From a bacterium (lineage in GTDB: Bacteria; Sumerlaeota; Sumerlaeia; MVZB01), in NCBI GenBank assembly GCA_021372575.1, contig JAJFUE010000028.1, forward strand, positions 1 to 57,307: a stretch of 57,307 nucleotides of DNA. The letters run 5' to 3'. The notes below the pieces were generated by a model. It had not been told where the DNA came from. It was given only the letters and a program-made list of their open reading frames with translations, and did no database searches. This document shows, piece by piece, positions 1 to 9,119 of this stretch. The stretch's first letter is position 1. Each line of letters opens with the position of its first letter. The position numbers were made by a program, and so were the translations under genes.

Positions 1-313
1 ATGAGTCCCATTTTCCCAATTCCCCCTCCACCCCTACCCAACCCTGGCACCGCAAAAAAATCCCCAAGCGCTTCGGCTAGGTAGGTCGGCTCTCCGAGCC
101 GACTCTTTTCCGTCGTCCGCTTCACCCCGAAGCGACATCACATTCAAAATCCCATCCCCCCAGCCGTGCGCCTGCCCAACCCCGCCCGGCCATGAATCCA
201 GCACGTACATTTCATCCTTCATCATGCGTCTCTCAGGCGATGACTTGCTTCGATTCCCATCGCGAGCGATTCGCAATAAACTGGCAGGAGTGATTTACCG
301 GTCTGCTTGATCT
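1..313. other. left-edge non-coding stretch
   Basis: No gene I can support. It holds a short hairpin repeat at 81-103 (listed separately) and a short run at about 211-225 whose minus-strand reading resembles the TGA-containing heptamer arrays seen elsewhere in the window. A minus-strand open frame (276 to 34) crosses both repeats, has no recognisable domain and is not called. The kinase gene that follows ends at 314. Confidence 0.5.
81..103. repeat. GTAGGTCGG-type hairpin repeat, copy 1
   Basis: The stem GTCGGCTC (85-92) pairs with GAGCCGAC (96-103) around a 3-nt loop and is followed by TCTTTTC. The same GTAGGTCGG...CCGAC design occurs as a doubled inverted repeat at 20171-20225 with a G/C swap that keeps the pairing. 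Covariation between the copies supports a structured repeat family. It could act as a terminator on the plus strand, but no plus-strand gene is seen upstream. Confidence 0.7.
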
Positions 314-2956
314 TTACTTTGAAGGCAGGTCGAGCTCATCCATGTCGAGCCCCTGATCCAGCTTGAGCGGCTCGATGTATTCGGTGCTGTTGTTGAACTT
401 TTTGCAGCCGCCGAGGTCCACCAACTGGCGATTACATTCGGCGCGCAACGCGTCGGCCGAGGCGTAACGGTCCTCGGGCCGCTTGGCCAGGCACTTCATG
501 ATGATCTCGTTGGCCGTCTGCGGGATCTTGACGTTGATGTCGCGCGGCGCAACGGGGCTCTTGTGCACCTGCTGGTATGAGATGTCGCCCGACAGGAACG
601 GCGGCGACCCGACGAGCGCTTCATAGAGCACGATACCTACCGAATACAAATCGCTGCGCCCGTCGATTTTGCCGCCGATGACCTGCTCCGGTGACATGTA
701 ACGCGGCGTCCCCAGCATGGCGCCGGTCGGCGTGAGCGTGTTTTCCTCGATATGCACGATGCCGAAATCGGTGATCTTCACCTCGCCGACCGAGTTGATC
801 ATGATGTTGTCGGGCTTGATGTCGCGGTGAATGATCCCCTTGGCATGGCTCGCGCCGAGCGCATCGCACAGCTGCACGGCGTAGAAGAAGATCTCGCTGA
901 TGTAGTCGAGGCTGATGTCCATCCCGTCGCGGAACTGCCCGTCGATCAGCTCGCGCAACGCCGGGCCATCGACGTATTCCATCACGATGTAGCTCTGCCC
1001 GCTCACGTTGCTGATGTTGTAGTCGTAGATGTTCACGATGTTGTGGTGCGACAGCGTGGCGGCGATGCGCGCCTCGCGGAAGAAACGGTCCAGGGCCTTC
1101 GAACTGCCCGACAGGCTGTCGCGCAGGATCTTCATCGCCACGGTCTGCTGGTTGCGAATGTCGAAGACCTTATAGACAACGCCCATGCCGCCCGACCCAA
1201 GCCGGTCCAGATACTGGTAACGGCCGACCGCCAGGTCGCCGATCAGTTCGCGCATTTTCGGGTCGGCATCGGGCGTCTTGCCGATGCTCATCTCCATCAG
1301 GCGCACCTTCTCGCCGACGTCGCGCCACGACGGATCGACCCGCGCGATCAGGTCCAGCGCCAGCACCGCGTCACGCGATGAAGACTGCGTCGCAATCAGC
1401 TGCTCGTGCAGCGAGTAGATGTTCTCGAAGTCCTCCTCGCGCGCCGGCTGGGCCCGGTAGCGGTCCAGCGCATCGACCAGGCGGCCGCCCTTGAGCAGCG
1501 CCTCCGCAAGCAACCGGTTGGCGGGTTCCGCGACGGCGGGGCTCGATGCCGCCAGCCGAAGCTGCTCGATCGCCGCGTCGTGCCGGTCGCTGCGCAGGTA
1601 GAGCTTCCCCAGCTCCATGCGCAGGTTCGGCAGGTCGGGGTTATGCGTCAGGATTTCGTTATACAGCGACTCGAGCTCGCCGGCGATATCCGCGTTGTCG
1701 GGCGCGATCTCGTGCGCCCGCTGCAGGTAGTTCATCGCCTTGGGATGATCCTGCTGCTGGCGGAAGAACAACCCCAGCCGCACGAGCAACTCCGGATCCA
1801 CCTCCGACGACATGTCGATCAGCTCGTCGATGCGTTCCAGGACTTGCGGATCGATCTCGTTCGCGTAATTCAGGGAGGCAACATACTTCTCGAGGGCCTC
1901 GCCGTAGCGGCCGTTGCGAATCTGGAGCTCGGCCATCGAGATCTCCGCCTCGCGCGCCATTTCCTTCTCGTGCTTGTGCTGGGCCTCGCGCTCCAGCAGC
2001 GCGTTCTCGTTGAGGTAACGCAGGATCTCGGCGGCCTTGTCGTAATCTCCGCGCTGCTCATACGCCATCGCGATCCGGTCGATCATGTCGCGGACTTCGC
2101 CATCGACCGTGAGTTGCTTGAGCGCGCGCATCGCCTCGTCCAGTTCGCCCTGCTCGATCAGGTCGCGCGCATGGTCGATGATGTAGCAGCCGACCTCCCA
2201 ACCGAGCAGCGCCACGCGCCGCGTCCACTTCTGCGTCAGCTCGGGACCGCCGTGGTCAAGCAGCAGGATGAAGAACCGGTCGCGCGAGCGCGCCGACATC
2301 TCGTTGGGCCGCTCGATCGAGTAACGGCTGAGGTAGAGCTCGAGCAGCCCCTGCCCCAGCGCCGGTTGCCCGCCGTCATACAGCTTCTCGATCGTCGCCA
2401 GCAGCCGCGATTCGGGGATGATCTTGCGGCACAGCCCGATCAGCGCTTCGGCGCCGGCCGGGTTCAGCTTGCCGCGCTTCATCAGGAGCATCAACGCAGG
2501 CTCGAACGTCTCGTCGAGCCGGCCCGCGCCGAGCCGCTCGATCATCTTGACGCCTTCCTGGGCGTCGATCAGGCGGCCCATCAGGATCTGCAGCGTCGTC
2601 CACGCGGTCCAACCCTCGATGCACTCGTTGGAACGGCTCAGAAACTCGGTCAACTCCGTCGAGACGCGCTCCATCTCCTCGTCGGCCGGGAGGGGCTCGC
2701 CGCCTTTCGCGTTGACGACCAACTTGTTGGTCCAACCCAATAGCTTTCCGACTTCGCCCGCCTGGCGCAGCAGGGCGTTATCGACCTGGTGCTCCATGGC
2801 CTGGCGGCAAAGCTCCAACGTGCGCTCGTCGAACCGCCCCATGCGGATATAGACCTCGGCGAGCGCCGCCATGAGGTCCGTGCTGTTCGGATTGTATCGC
2901 AGCGCCGTTTCCAGCGACTGCATGGTTTTATTCAAGATCGCGTTCATAGAGGCCAT
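314..2956 (-). CDS. TPR-repeat serine/threonine protein kinase
   Basis: 880 residues with an unusual order: a long N-terminal TPR solenoid (about residues 10-540) followed by a Hanks-type kinase domain (about 578-850). The kinase shows the glycine loop LGSGGMG (about 585), the VAMK lysine (about 607), the catalytic loop HRDIKPDN (about 708), DFG (about 729) and an APE-like SPEQ, so it should be catalytically active. No transmembrane segment is visible, unlike most bacterial PknB-type kinases, so it is probably cytosolic and the TPRs probably choose partners. It stands alone, 139 nt from nadD on the same strand. A second start nine bases in (2947) has a better-placed purine stretch, so the start is uncertain by three residues. 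Confidence 0.93.
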   Translation of the reverse strand: MASMNAILNKTMQSLETALRYNPNSTDLMAALAEVYIRMGRFDERTLELCRQAMEHQVDNALLRQAGEVGKLLGWTNKLVVNAKGGEPLPADEEMERVSTELTEFLSRSNECIEGWTAWTTLQILMGRLIDAQEGVKMIERLGAGRLDETFEPALMLLMKRGKLNPAGAEALIGLCRKIIPESRLLATIEKLYDGGQPALGQGLLELYLSRYSIERPNEMSARSRDRFFILLLDHGGPELTQKWTRRVALLGWEVGCYIIDHARDLIEQGELDEAMRALKQLTVDGEVRDMIDRIAMAYEQRGDYDKAAEILRYLNENALLEREAQHKHEKEMAREAEISMAELQIRNGRYGEALEKYVASLNYANEIDPQVLERIDELIDMSSEVDPELLVRLGLFFRQQQDHPKAMNYLQRAHEIAPDNADIAGELESLYNEILTHNPDLPNLRMELGKLYLRSDRHDAAIEQLRLAASSPAVAEPANRLLAEALLKGGRLVDALDRYRAQPAREEDFENIYSLHEQLIATQSSSRDAVLALDLIARVDPSWRDVGEKVRLMEMSIGKTPDADPKMRELIGDLAVGRYQYLDRLGSGGMGVVYKVFDIRNQQTVAMKILRDSLSGSSKALDRFFREARIAATLSHHNIVNIYDYNISNVSGQSYIVMEYVDGPALRELIDGQFRDGMDISLDYISEIFFYAVQLCDALGASHAKGIIHRDIKPDNIMINSVGEVKITDFGIVHIEENTLTPTGAMLGTPRYMSPEQVIGGKIDGRSDLYSVGIVLYEALVGSPPFLSGDISYQQVHKSPVAPRDINVKIPQTANEIIMKCLAKRPEDRYASADALRAECNRQLVDLGGCKKFNNSTEYIEPLKLDQGLDMDELDLPSK

Positions 2957-3095
2957 TCCGGAGCATATGGCGAAGCCGTGCCGACGACACGGCCGCTGTT
3001 CTGCTTATCGGCCGGCCCCTACAGTTTTCTTTAAGGAGAATTTGTACGGATTCAATTACGTAACAGAAAGGGGACAAGGGACAAATGCGGAGCGC

Positions 3096-3671
3096 TTACT
3101 CCCCTGCCCGGTAAAGGCTCTTTTGGCGGATCCAGTCCAGCACGCCGCCGGGGACCAGACCCGCCAATTCCCCTTCGCGGCCCCCGGCAATCTCCTCGCG
3201 GACAAACGTCGATGACAGGTCGGGCAGCGAGAAACCGCCGGCGACATCGACCGTGCCTTTCCCGCTGCGCGGCACGACCAGCGGCGGCGCCATCTCCATC
3301 AGCTTTTCGTATTCGAGCCAGCGCTCGGCATCCAGGAGGGTATCGCTCCCCATGATCCAGCGCCACGAATTGCCCGGATATTGCCGCGCCAGTTCGCGCA
3401 TCGTCTCGATCGAATAATGCACGCGCGGCTCGCGTTCGATGTCGAGCACCTTGACGCGATCGCCGAAACAGGCCAGCGCGCGGCGCGTCATTTCCATCCG
3501 GTCCTCGAATGGAGCCAGTTTCTTGCCGAATGGATGGCCGCCGGTCGGGATCGCCCATACCTCGTCGATTTCGCCCGTGCCAAGGGCCCAGGCCACGACG
3601 AGGATATGCGCCATGTGGGGCGGGTTGAAGCTGCCGCCGAAGATGCCGACACGCGGCGCGGCGGGCGTCAC
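3096..3671 (-). CDS. nadD: nicotinate-nucleotide adenylyltransferase
   Basis: Transfers AMP from ATP to nicotinate mononucleotide, giving deamido-NAD in the NAD pathway. The nucleotidyltransferase signature GIFGGSFNPPH lies near the N-terminus and the ATP-binding SSTFVREE near the C-terminus, as expected for NadD. I choose the GTG at 3671 (191 residues): it overlaps the queF stop as GTGA, has a G-rich stretch about 8 nt upstream, and puts the signature about 10 residues in, the family norm. An ATG at 3770 would add 33 arginine-rich residues that merely read through queF in another frame. Last gene of the queC-queF-nadD operon. Confidence 0.93.
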   Translation of the reverse strand: MTPAAPRVGIFGGSFNPPHMAHILVVAWALGTGEIDEVWAIPTGGHPFGKKLAPFEDRMEMTRRALACFGDRVKVLDIEREPRVHYSIETMRELARQYPGNSWRWIMGSDTLLDAERWLEYEKLMEMAPPLVVPRSGKGTVDVAGGFSLPDLSSTFVREEIAGGREGELAGLVPGGVLDWIRQKSLYRAGE

Positions 3672-4108
3672 TTGGCGCCCCGCCGTTTCGATTGCTGCCC
3701 GACAAACTGGGCGCGGATCGTCGTCTGAAGGCCGCCGCGCACCGTCATCTCGCACTCGACCTCGATCCACTTGGGGCTCAGGATGCGCACGAGGTCCTCG
3801 AGCATCCGGTTGGCGAGGTGCTCATAAAACACCCCGACGTTGCGGTACGAAAGCAGGTAATACTTGAGCGAGCGCAGCTCGACGCAAACCTTGTCAGGGA
3901 TATACGTGATGGTGACCGTGCCGAAATCGGGCAGGCCCGAGAACGGGCAGACCGACGTGAATTCGTCGGTCGTCGTGGTGATCTCAATATCGCGGCCGGG
4001 ATACTGGTATGCGAACGTCTCGAGAACGTCGGTGTCGATCGCATCGAGCCCCTGGAACTCCAGCCGCTTGTCGCGCGCCACAAACTCGACTTTCGGTTTC
4101 TTCGCCAT
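3668..4108 (-). CDS. queF: NADPH-dependent 7-cyano-7-deazaguanine reductase
   Basis: Reduces the nitrile of preQ0 to the aminomethyl group of preQ1, a committed step to queuosine in tRNA wobble positions. At 146 residues it is a short, unimodular (type I) QueF of the T-fold superfamily. The catalytic cysteine is C54 in TSVCPFSG, followed by D61 in GLPDFG; the QueF signature VELRSLKYYLLSYRN follows. It lies 18 nt after queC and overlaps nadD by four bases, so the three genes are very likely co-transcribed. Confidence 0.95.
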   Translation of the reverse strand: MAKKPKVEFVARDKRLEFQGLDAIDTDVLETFAYQYPGRDIEITTTTDEFTSVCPFSGLPDFGTVTITYIPDKVCVELRSLKYYLLSYRNVGVFYEHLANRMLEDLVRILSPKWIEVECEMTVRGGLQTTIRAQFVGQQSKRRGAK

Positions 4109-4126
4109 GTTTCCCTCGCTTGTTCT

Positions 4127-4849
4127 TTATTGCTCGCCGTTGATGATCGCGTCCCAGTCGATCGGGATCTGATACGGGATCGGATCCTTCACGCGGGCCT
4201 CGCGAAAACCCCTGAGCCGGAGGCGGCACGCATCGCAGCGCCCGCAGGAGATCCCGTCCTTCGATGGATTGTAGCATGAGAACGTCAGTCCATAATCGAC
4301 GCCCAGCTCCACGCCGCGCCGGATGATCCTGGCCTTCGTCATTTCCATGAGCGGCGCATGGATCCGCAGCGCATGGCCCTCGACGCCGGCCTTGGTCGCG
4401 ACGCAGGCCAGCTTCTCGAAGGCGCTGATGAACGCGGGACGGCAGTCGGGGTAGCCCGAGTAATCGATCGCGTTGACGCCGATGAAGATGTCGCACGAGC
4501 CGATGACCTCGGCCCAGCCCATCGCCAGAGAGAGGAACACCGTGTTGCGCGCGGGAACGTAGGTGGGCGGAATGCCCTGGCTCATCTCTTTCATCGGACG
4601 GTCGCGCGGGACGTCGATGTCGGCGGTAAGGGCCGACCCGCCGATGCCGCGCAGATCAACCGGCACGACCAGGTGCTGCGCGACATGGAAGTGATCCGAG
4701 ACCCGCTTGGCGGCCTCGAGCTCGTGGCGATGGCGCTGGCCGTAATCGAAGCTGATCGTGTACGGGACAAACCCCTCGGCCTTGGCGATGGCCAACACCG
4801 TCGTCGAATCGAGCCCGCCGCTTGAGAGTATGACTGCCTTGTGCCCCAT
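4127..4849 (-). CDS. queC: 7-cyano-7-deazaguanine (preQ0) synthase
   Basis: ATP-dependent enzyme that turns 7-carboxy-7-deazaguanine and ammonia into preQ0, the substrate of the next gene product, QueF. The PP-loop reads SSGGLDST at residues 9-16. The C-terminal zinc site has C192, C202, C205 and C208 (in CGRCDAC). I chose ATG 4849 (240 residues) because the protein then begins [12 protein letters not shown], as in the family, with a G-rich stretch about 8 nt upstream. The in-frame ATG at 4876 adds nine residues and is possible. queD and queE are not in this window. Confidence 0.93.
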   Translation of the reverse strand: MGHKAVILSSGGLDSTTVLAIAKAEGFVPYTISFDYGQRHRHELEAAKRVSDHFHVAQHLVVPVDLRGIGGSALTADIDVPRDRPMKEMSQGIPPTYVPARNTVFLSLAMGWAEVIGSCDIFIGVNAIDYSGYPDCRPAFISAFEKLACVATKAGVEGHALRIHAPLMEMTKARIIRRGVELGVDYGLTFSCYNPSKDGISCGRCDACRLRLRGFREARVKDPIPYQIPIDWDAIINGEQ

Positions 4850-5121
4850 CCCCAAATCCCCCCGAAATCCATCCACCCAACCCGAAACAGTTTAAAGTGG
4901 CGTCAAGCGATTCTCACGAAAAAAGTAGGGGCGGCACGCAAATCGCACAAACCGCTCAATCCGAAACATAAGCATATAATTATAAATTTGTATTGTCGCA
5001 TTTTCCAAGTTGGCCTATTATTAATCCAGATCAACGTAGTTCTCCGGCGCGGAATCAATCGTTTTTTGTTTCAAGGCTCCGCGCCTCATCCAAGTGCAAT
5101 TTTGATTTCAAGGATGCACAG
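4850..5121. other. divergent intergenic region, AT-rich
   Basis: Separates queC (leftward) from the first LVIVD gene (rightward). It is far more AT-rich than the surroundings, especially 4960-5000, which includes a TATAAT-like hexamer at 4975-4980 without a convincing -35 partner. I looked for a preQ1-type leader before queC and found no convincing fold. Confidence 0.4.
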
Positions 5122-7047
5122 ATGATGAACTCCGTGAAGCGATTTTTCCTAATTTACCTTCTCGCGGTATTTGGCTTGTTCGTGGGGCCAGGAAAATGTG
5201 CCGACTTGCAGTTGATCGGCCAGATCGGCGGCAAGACCGCCTGCCATGCGCAGGAAGGTGATCTGCTGCTCGTGGCCGTCGGGTCGTACGTCAAGGTGAT
5301 CGACATATCGGATCCCGCGAAGCCGGTCGAGCTCTCGACATTCAACGCGCCGATGGTCATCAACGAAATGAAAATCCGGAACCGCATGGCTTACCTCGCG
5401 ACGGGCGAATACGGATACGGCTCGGCGTTCGTGATTTTCGATCTTTCCGATCCGCGCAGCCCGGTCAAACGCGGGGTTTATCAGGTGCCTTCCGGACAGT
5501 ATAAGCAATTCGGAATCAGCGGCTCGATCGTGTTCGTTACCGAGGTCATGGATTTCGGGTCCGGCGTTTTCGCCTTGAACGTCAGCGATCCCGATCACCC
5601 GGTCAGGATCGGGAACATCATGAATTTGCCCGGTTACTATTCTCGCTACGCTGTCGAGGGATCGCGGTTATACGTGATGAGCGGGCGTGTCTATATCTTC
5701 GACCTCGCCGTGGACCCGATGCACCCCGTCGGCGTCTGCGACGCTCCCGCGAGCTACACGCTCAATCTCGCGGTCGAAAACGGCATGGCGTATTTCGCGT
5801 GCCGCACGAACGGGGTGCGAATCATGGACCTCAACGACCCGGCCAACCCGAAAGTTGTGGGCAGCCATCCCGCTGCCGGTGACGCGGAAGATATCGCCGT
5901 TTCGGCCGGGGTGGTCTATGTCACCCAGCCCACGAGCGGCGTGCTGGTGATCGATGCAACCGAACCGACGGCTCCCATTCTGCGAACGACGTGCACAACA
6001 ACGGCCGTCCCGAAAATGATCTCCGTATCGGGCTCGGCGGCCGCGGTCCTGAACGATTTCGGCGTCGATATACTCGATGTGGCCGACCCGCTGGCGCCGC
6101 AAGCGACCGGATCCTATACGCCGCCGCTGTTGCGGGTCAGCACGGAGTTCAACGACTTCCACATCGCGGACAACAAGGCTTACGTTTCAACCGAAAGCAA
6201 CGGCATCCGCGTCGCGGACGTAAGCGACCCGACCTCGCCCGGCCTGATCGCCTCATATTTTGTGGACGAAAACGGCTCGTTCGCCAACATGCACCCGCAG
6301 GGCGGCCTGCTGTTCACGAACGGCGATCGCTCGTTCAGGATCTATGACATGAACCACCTTGTCTTCCACGACCCGATCGGCAGTTGCCTGCTCCCCTACT
6401 CGATTCTGGATTTTAAAATAAGCGGCCCGTTCGTCTATTTCGCCGACTGGGTGGGCGGGCTTCAAATCGTCGATTGCAGCGTCACGACGCACCCGCTCGT
6501 GCGCTCGCATCTGATCACGCAATTCGAAATGCCGCAATGCGTGGCTCTCTCGGGCGATCATGTCTATCTCGCGGGCGGTCTGGCCATGAACGAACCATGG
6601 GAGGGCCGCTTGCGGATCGTGTACGTCAAGGACATCGACGAGCCCGTCGAACGCGGGTATTTCAATTTCAGAACGAGAGTGATGGGCCTTGAAGTGCGGG
6701 ATGAAATCGCCTACGTCTCCTGGGGCGATCGCATCTCCATACTCAACGTGCACGACCCTTACTACCCCGAACAGATTGGGATCCTCACAATTCATGCCCC
6801 CAGAAAAATAGCGCTCCAAGGCCGCTATCTCTACGTATTGTGCATGAACGGCGTAACGGTAGTGGACGTCAGCGACCCCGCGCATCCGGCCGTCGCGGCG
6901 ACGTTCGAGGCCCCTTACTCCGCAACCGACATCGCCGTCGCCCGCGAGCTGATCTACGTCCTGGACCGCCTGCGCGGGCTCTACATCCTGCGTGCGCCCG
7001 GCCTGCCAAGCCGGGTTCGCGCCGAAAACTATCTACTTTATGAATGA
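5122..7047 (+). CDS. secreted LVIVD-repeat protein, copy 1
   Basis: 641 residues. An N-terminal hydrophobic signal (about residues 7-24) is followed by many LVIVD-type repeats recognisable by the core 'hxVIDISDPxxPxxh' (for example VKVIDISDPAKPVEL, FALNVSDPDHPVRI, LRIVYVKDIDEP). In known proteins these repeats form a beta-propeller-like, surface or periplasmic structure; no enzymatic motif is seen. The start is the first ATG of ATGATG at 5122, with AAGGA seven bases upstream; the open frame continues back to 4993 but that part is not protein-like. A paralogue of equal design follows directly, so this is a tandem duplication. Function unknown. Confidence 0.85.
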   Translation: MMNSVKRFFLIYLLAVFGLFVGPGKCADLQLIGQIGGKTACHAQEGDLLLVAVGSYVKVIDISDPAKPVELSTFNAPMVINEMKIRNRMAYLATGEYGYGSAFVIFDLSDPRSPVKRGVYQVPSGQYKQFGISGSIVFVTEVMDFGSGVFALNVSDPDHPVRIGNIMNLPGYYSRYAVEGSRLYVMSGRVYIFDLAVDPMHPVGVCDAPASYTLNLAVENGMAYFACRTNGVRIMDLNDPANPKVVGSHPAAGDAEDIAVSAGVVYVTQPTSGVLVIDATEPTAPILRTTCTTTAVPKMISVSGSAAAVLNDFGVDILDVADPLAPQATGSYTPPLLRVSTEFNDFHIADNKAYVSTESNGIRVADVSDPTSPGLIASYFVDENGSFANMHPQGGLLFTNGDRSFRIYDMNHLVFHDPIGSCLLPYSILDFKISGPFVYFADWVGGLQIVDCSVTTHPLVRSHLITQFEMPQCVALSGDHVYLAGGLAMNEPWEGRLRIVYVKDIDEPVERGYFNFRTRVMGLEVRDEIAYVSWGDRISILNVHDPYYPEQIGILTIHAPRKIALQGRYLYVLCMNGVTVVDVSDPAHPAVAATFEAPYSATDIAVARELIYVLDRLRGLYILRAPGLPSRVRAENYLLYE

Positions 7048-7184
7048 CGGATAGCGGCTTTCGGGATTGGTCCGATTGTCGGGCTTCTGCAACGTTCGCA
7101 AAGACCAAGGCAATTCATGCTGCGGCTCATGTTATCTCCGTTCGATACGCGCCACTCAAGGCTAAATTTTAATGTGAGGTGAGC

Positions 7185-9104
7185 ATGATGAGTTCAAGCC
7201 GAATGCTTCCACTTCTCGCGGTATTTTTTTTGGCGATTCTGGGAACGGGGGCTGGGAAATGCGCGGATTTGCAGTTGATCGGCCAGATCGGCGGGCACAT
7301 CGACTGCCAGGCGCTCGAGGGCAACATCCTGCTGACCGGCATCGGGTCGTACGTCAAGGTGATCGACATATCGGATCCCGCGAAGCCGGTCGAACTTTCG
7401 ACGTTCAACGCGCCGATGGTCATCAACGACATGAAACTACTCAATCGCATGGCTTACCTTGCGACGGGCGCCTACGGATCCAGCTCGGCGTTCTTGATTT
7501 TCGATCTATCGGATCCGCGAAATCCTGTTAAACGCGGGGTTTATAAGCCCTTTCCTGCCGGGTATTATGCTCGAATTGGAATCAGCGGCTCGACCGTCTT
7601 TGTTACCGAGGTCATGGATTTCGGGTCCGGCGTTTTCGCCTTGAACGTCAGCGATCCCGATCATCCCGTCGAGATTGGAGAAACATTGAATCTGGGTTAC
7701 AATTTCAGTCCGCGTATTGCCGCTGATGCGACCAGGTTGTATGTGTACAATGGTCACGTCCTGATCTTCGATTTCGCGAATGATTTATCAAATCCGATCG
7801 CAACCTTCGATGTGCCGGCCACACAGACGCTTAACCTGACCGTCGTGAACGGATTTGCATATTTCGCGTGCGGGCCAAACGGCATGCACATCATGGATGT
7901 GAACGATCCGGCCCATCCGAAAAAAGTGGGCAGCCACCCGGCGGGCGGTTATGCCCAGGACATAGCCGTTTCGGCGGGGATGGCCTACGTGACCAATCCC
8001 ACCAGCGGCGTGCTGATCATCGATGCGACCGAGCCGACGGCTCCGATGCTGCGATCCACCTGCGCGACAACCACTCCCAAGATGACCTCCGTTTCAGGGA
8101 CAACGGCCGCGGTCTTCAACGACGACGCGGTGAACATTCTTGACGTTTCCGATCCGGACCAGCCGCGAATTGCCGGGACGTATGCGCCGCCGCTGCTGCG
8201 GGCCAGCACGGATTTCAATGACTTCCACGTCTCAGGCAACACGGCATACGTTTCGACGACGAGCAACGGGATCCGGGTCGTGGACGTGAGCGACCCGACC
8301 TCGCCCGGCCTGAAAGCTTCCTATTTCGTGAAAGAGAACGGCTCGTTCGCCAACATGTACCCAGAGGGCGGAATGCTTTTCACGAACGCCGATCGCTCAT
8401 TCATGATCTACGACCTCGACCACCTTGTCTTCCACGACCCGATCGGCCATTGCCTGCTGCCTCAAATGATTATGGAATTGAAAATCAACGGCTCGTACTT
8501 TTACGCGGCGGATTGGACGAGCGGGCTTCAAATCATCGATTGCAGCGTCACGACCCACCCCGTCGTGCGCGCGCAGCTAATCACGCAATTCGAAATGCCG
8601 CAAAGCGTGGCTCTCTCGGGGGATTATGTCTATCTGGCGTGCGGTCTGAGTTCGAACGGCCCGGCTGGGCGCATGAGGATCATCGATGTGAAGGACATCG
8701 ATCACCCCGTCAACCGCGGATTTTTCAATTACCAATTGCGAGCGAAAAGCATTTGTGTGAGGGATGAGCTCGCCTATGTTGCATGGTTTGAGGGATTGTC
8801 CATCCTCGACGTGCATAACCCGGACAATCCCGTCCAGGTGGGGGCCCTTCCCATCATGCACCTCAATAAAATGACGATCCAGGGCCGGTGTGTCTTCGTG
8901 TGCGGGATGACGGGCGTCACCGTCGTTGACATCAGCGATCCGGCGCATCCGGCCGTGGCGGCGACGTTCGAGGCCTATGACACCGCATGCGACATCGCCG
9001 TCGCCGGCGAGCTGATCTATGTCCTGGACCGCCTGCGCGGGCTCTACATCCTGCGCGCGCCCGGCCTGCCAAGCCGGGTGCGAAATTACCAGTTTTACGA
9101 ATAA
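7185..9104 (+). CDS. secreted LVIVD-repeat protein, copy 2
   Basis: 639 residues, collinear with the preceding gene: same MM start, hydrophobic signal, GKCADLQLIGQIGG junction, repeat order and C-terminal ending (RLRGLYILRAPGLPSRVR). Similarity is patchy: some stretches are nearly identical in DNA (for example around 5281-5370 versus 7340-7430, and both 3' ends), others have diverged strongly, as around 5640-5740. GAGG lies five bases before ATG 7185; GTG at 7179 and ATG 7188 are alternatives. It converges on the permease genes with a 15-nt gap. Function unknown; the -Cys-Ala- after the signal is not a proper lipobox. Confidence 0.85.
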   Translation: MMSSSRMLPLLAVFFLAILGTGAGKCADLQLIGQIGGHIDCQALEGNILLTGIGSYVKVIDISDPAKPVELSTFNAPMVINDMKLLNRMAYLATGAYGSSSAFLIFDLSDPRNPVKRGVYKPFPAGYYARIGISGSTVFVTEVMDFGSGVFALNVSDPDHPVEIGETLNLGYNFSPRIAADATRLYVYNGHVLIFDFANDLSNPIATFDVPATQTLNLTVVNGFAYFACGPNGMHIMDVNDPAHPKKVGSHPAGGYAQDIAVSAGMAYVTNPTSGVLIIDATEPTAPMLRSTCATTTPKMTSVSGTTAAVFNDDAVNILDVSDPDQPRIAGTYAPPLLRASTDFNDFHVSGNTAYVSTTSNGIRVVDVSDPTSPGLKASYFVKENGSFANMYPEGGMLFTNADRSFMIYDLDHLVFHDPIGHCLLPQMIMELKINGSYFYAADWTSGLQIIDCSVTTHPVVRAQLITQFEMPQSVALSGDYVYLACGLSSNGPAGRMRIIDVKDIDHPVNRGFFNYQLRAKSICVRDELAYVAWFEGLSILDVHNPDNPVQVGALPIMHLNKMTIQGRCVFVCGMTGVTVVDISDPAHPAVAATFEAYDTACDIAVAGELIYVLDRLRGLYILRAPGLPSRVRNYQFYE

Positions 9105-9119
9105 AGCGACCGGATTCTT

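Noticed and set aside
34-276. 80-codon minus-strand ORF at the left edge
   Set aside because: It runs through a hairpin repeat and a heptamer-like run and has no recognisable feature.
4850-5121. preQ1 riboswitch before queC
   Set aside because: I could not find the short H-type pseudoknot pattern with an A-rich tail in the queC leader.
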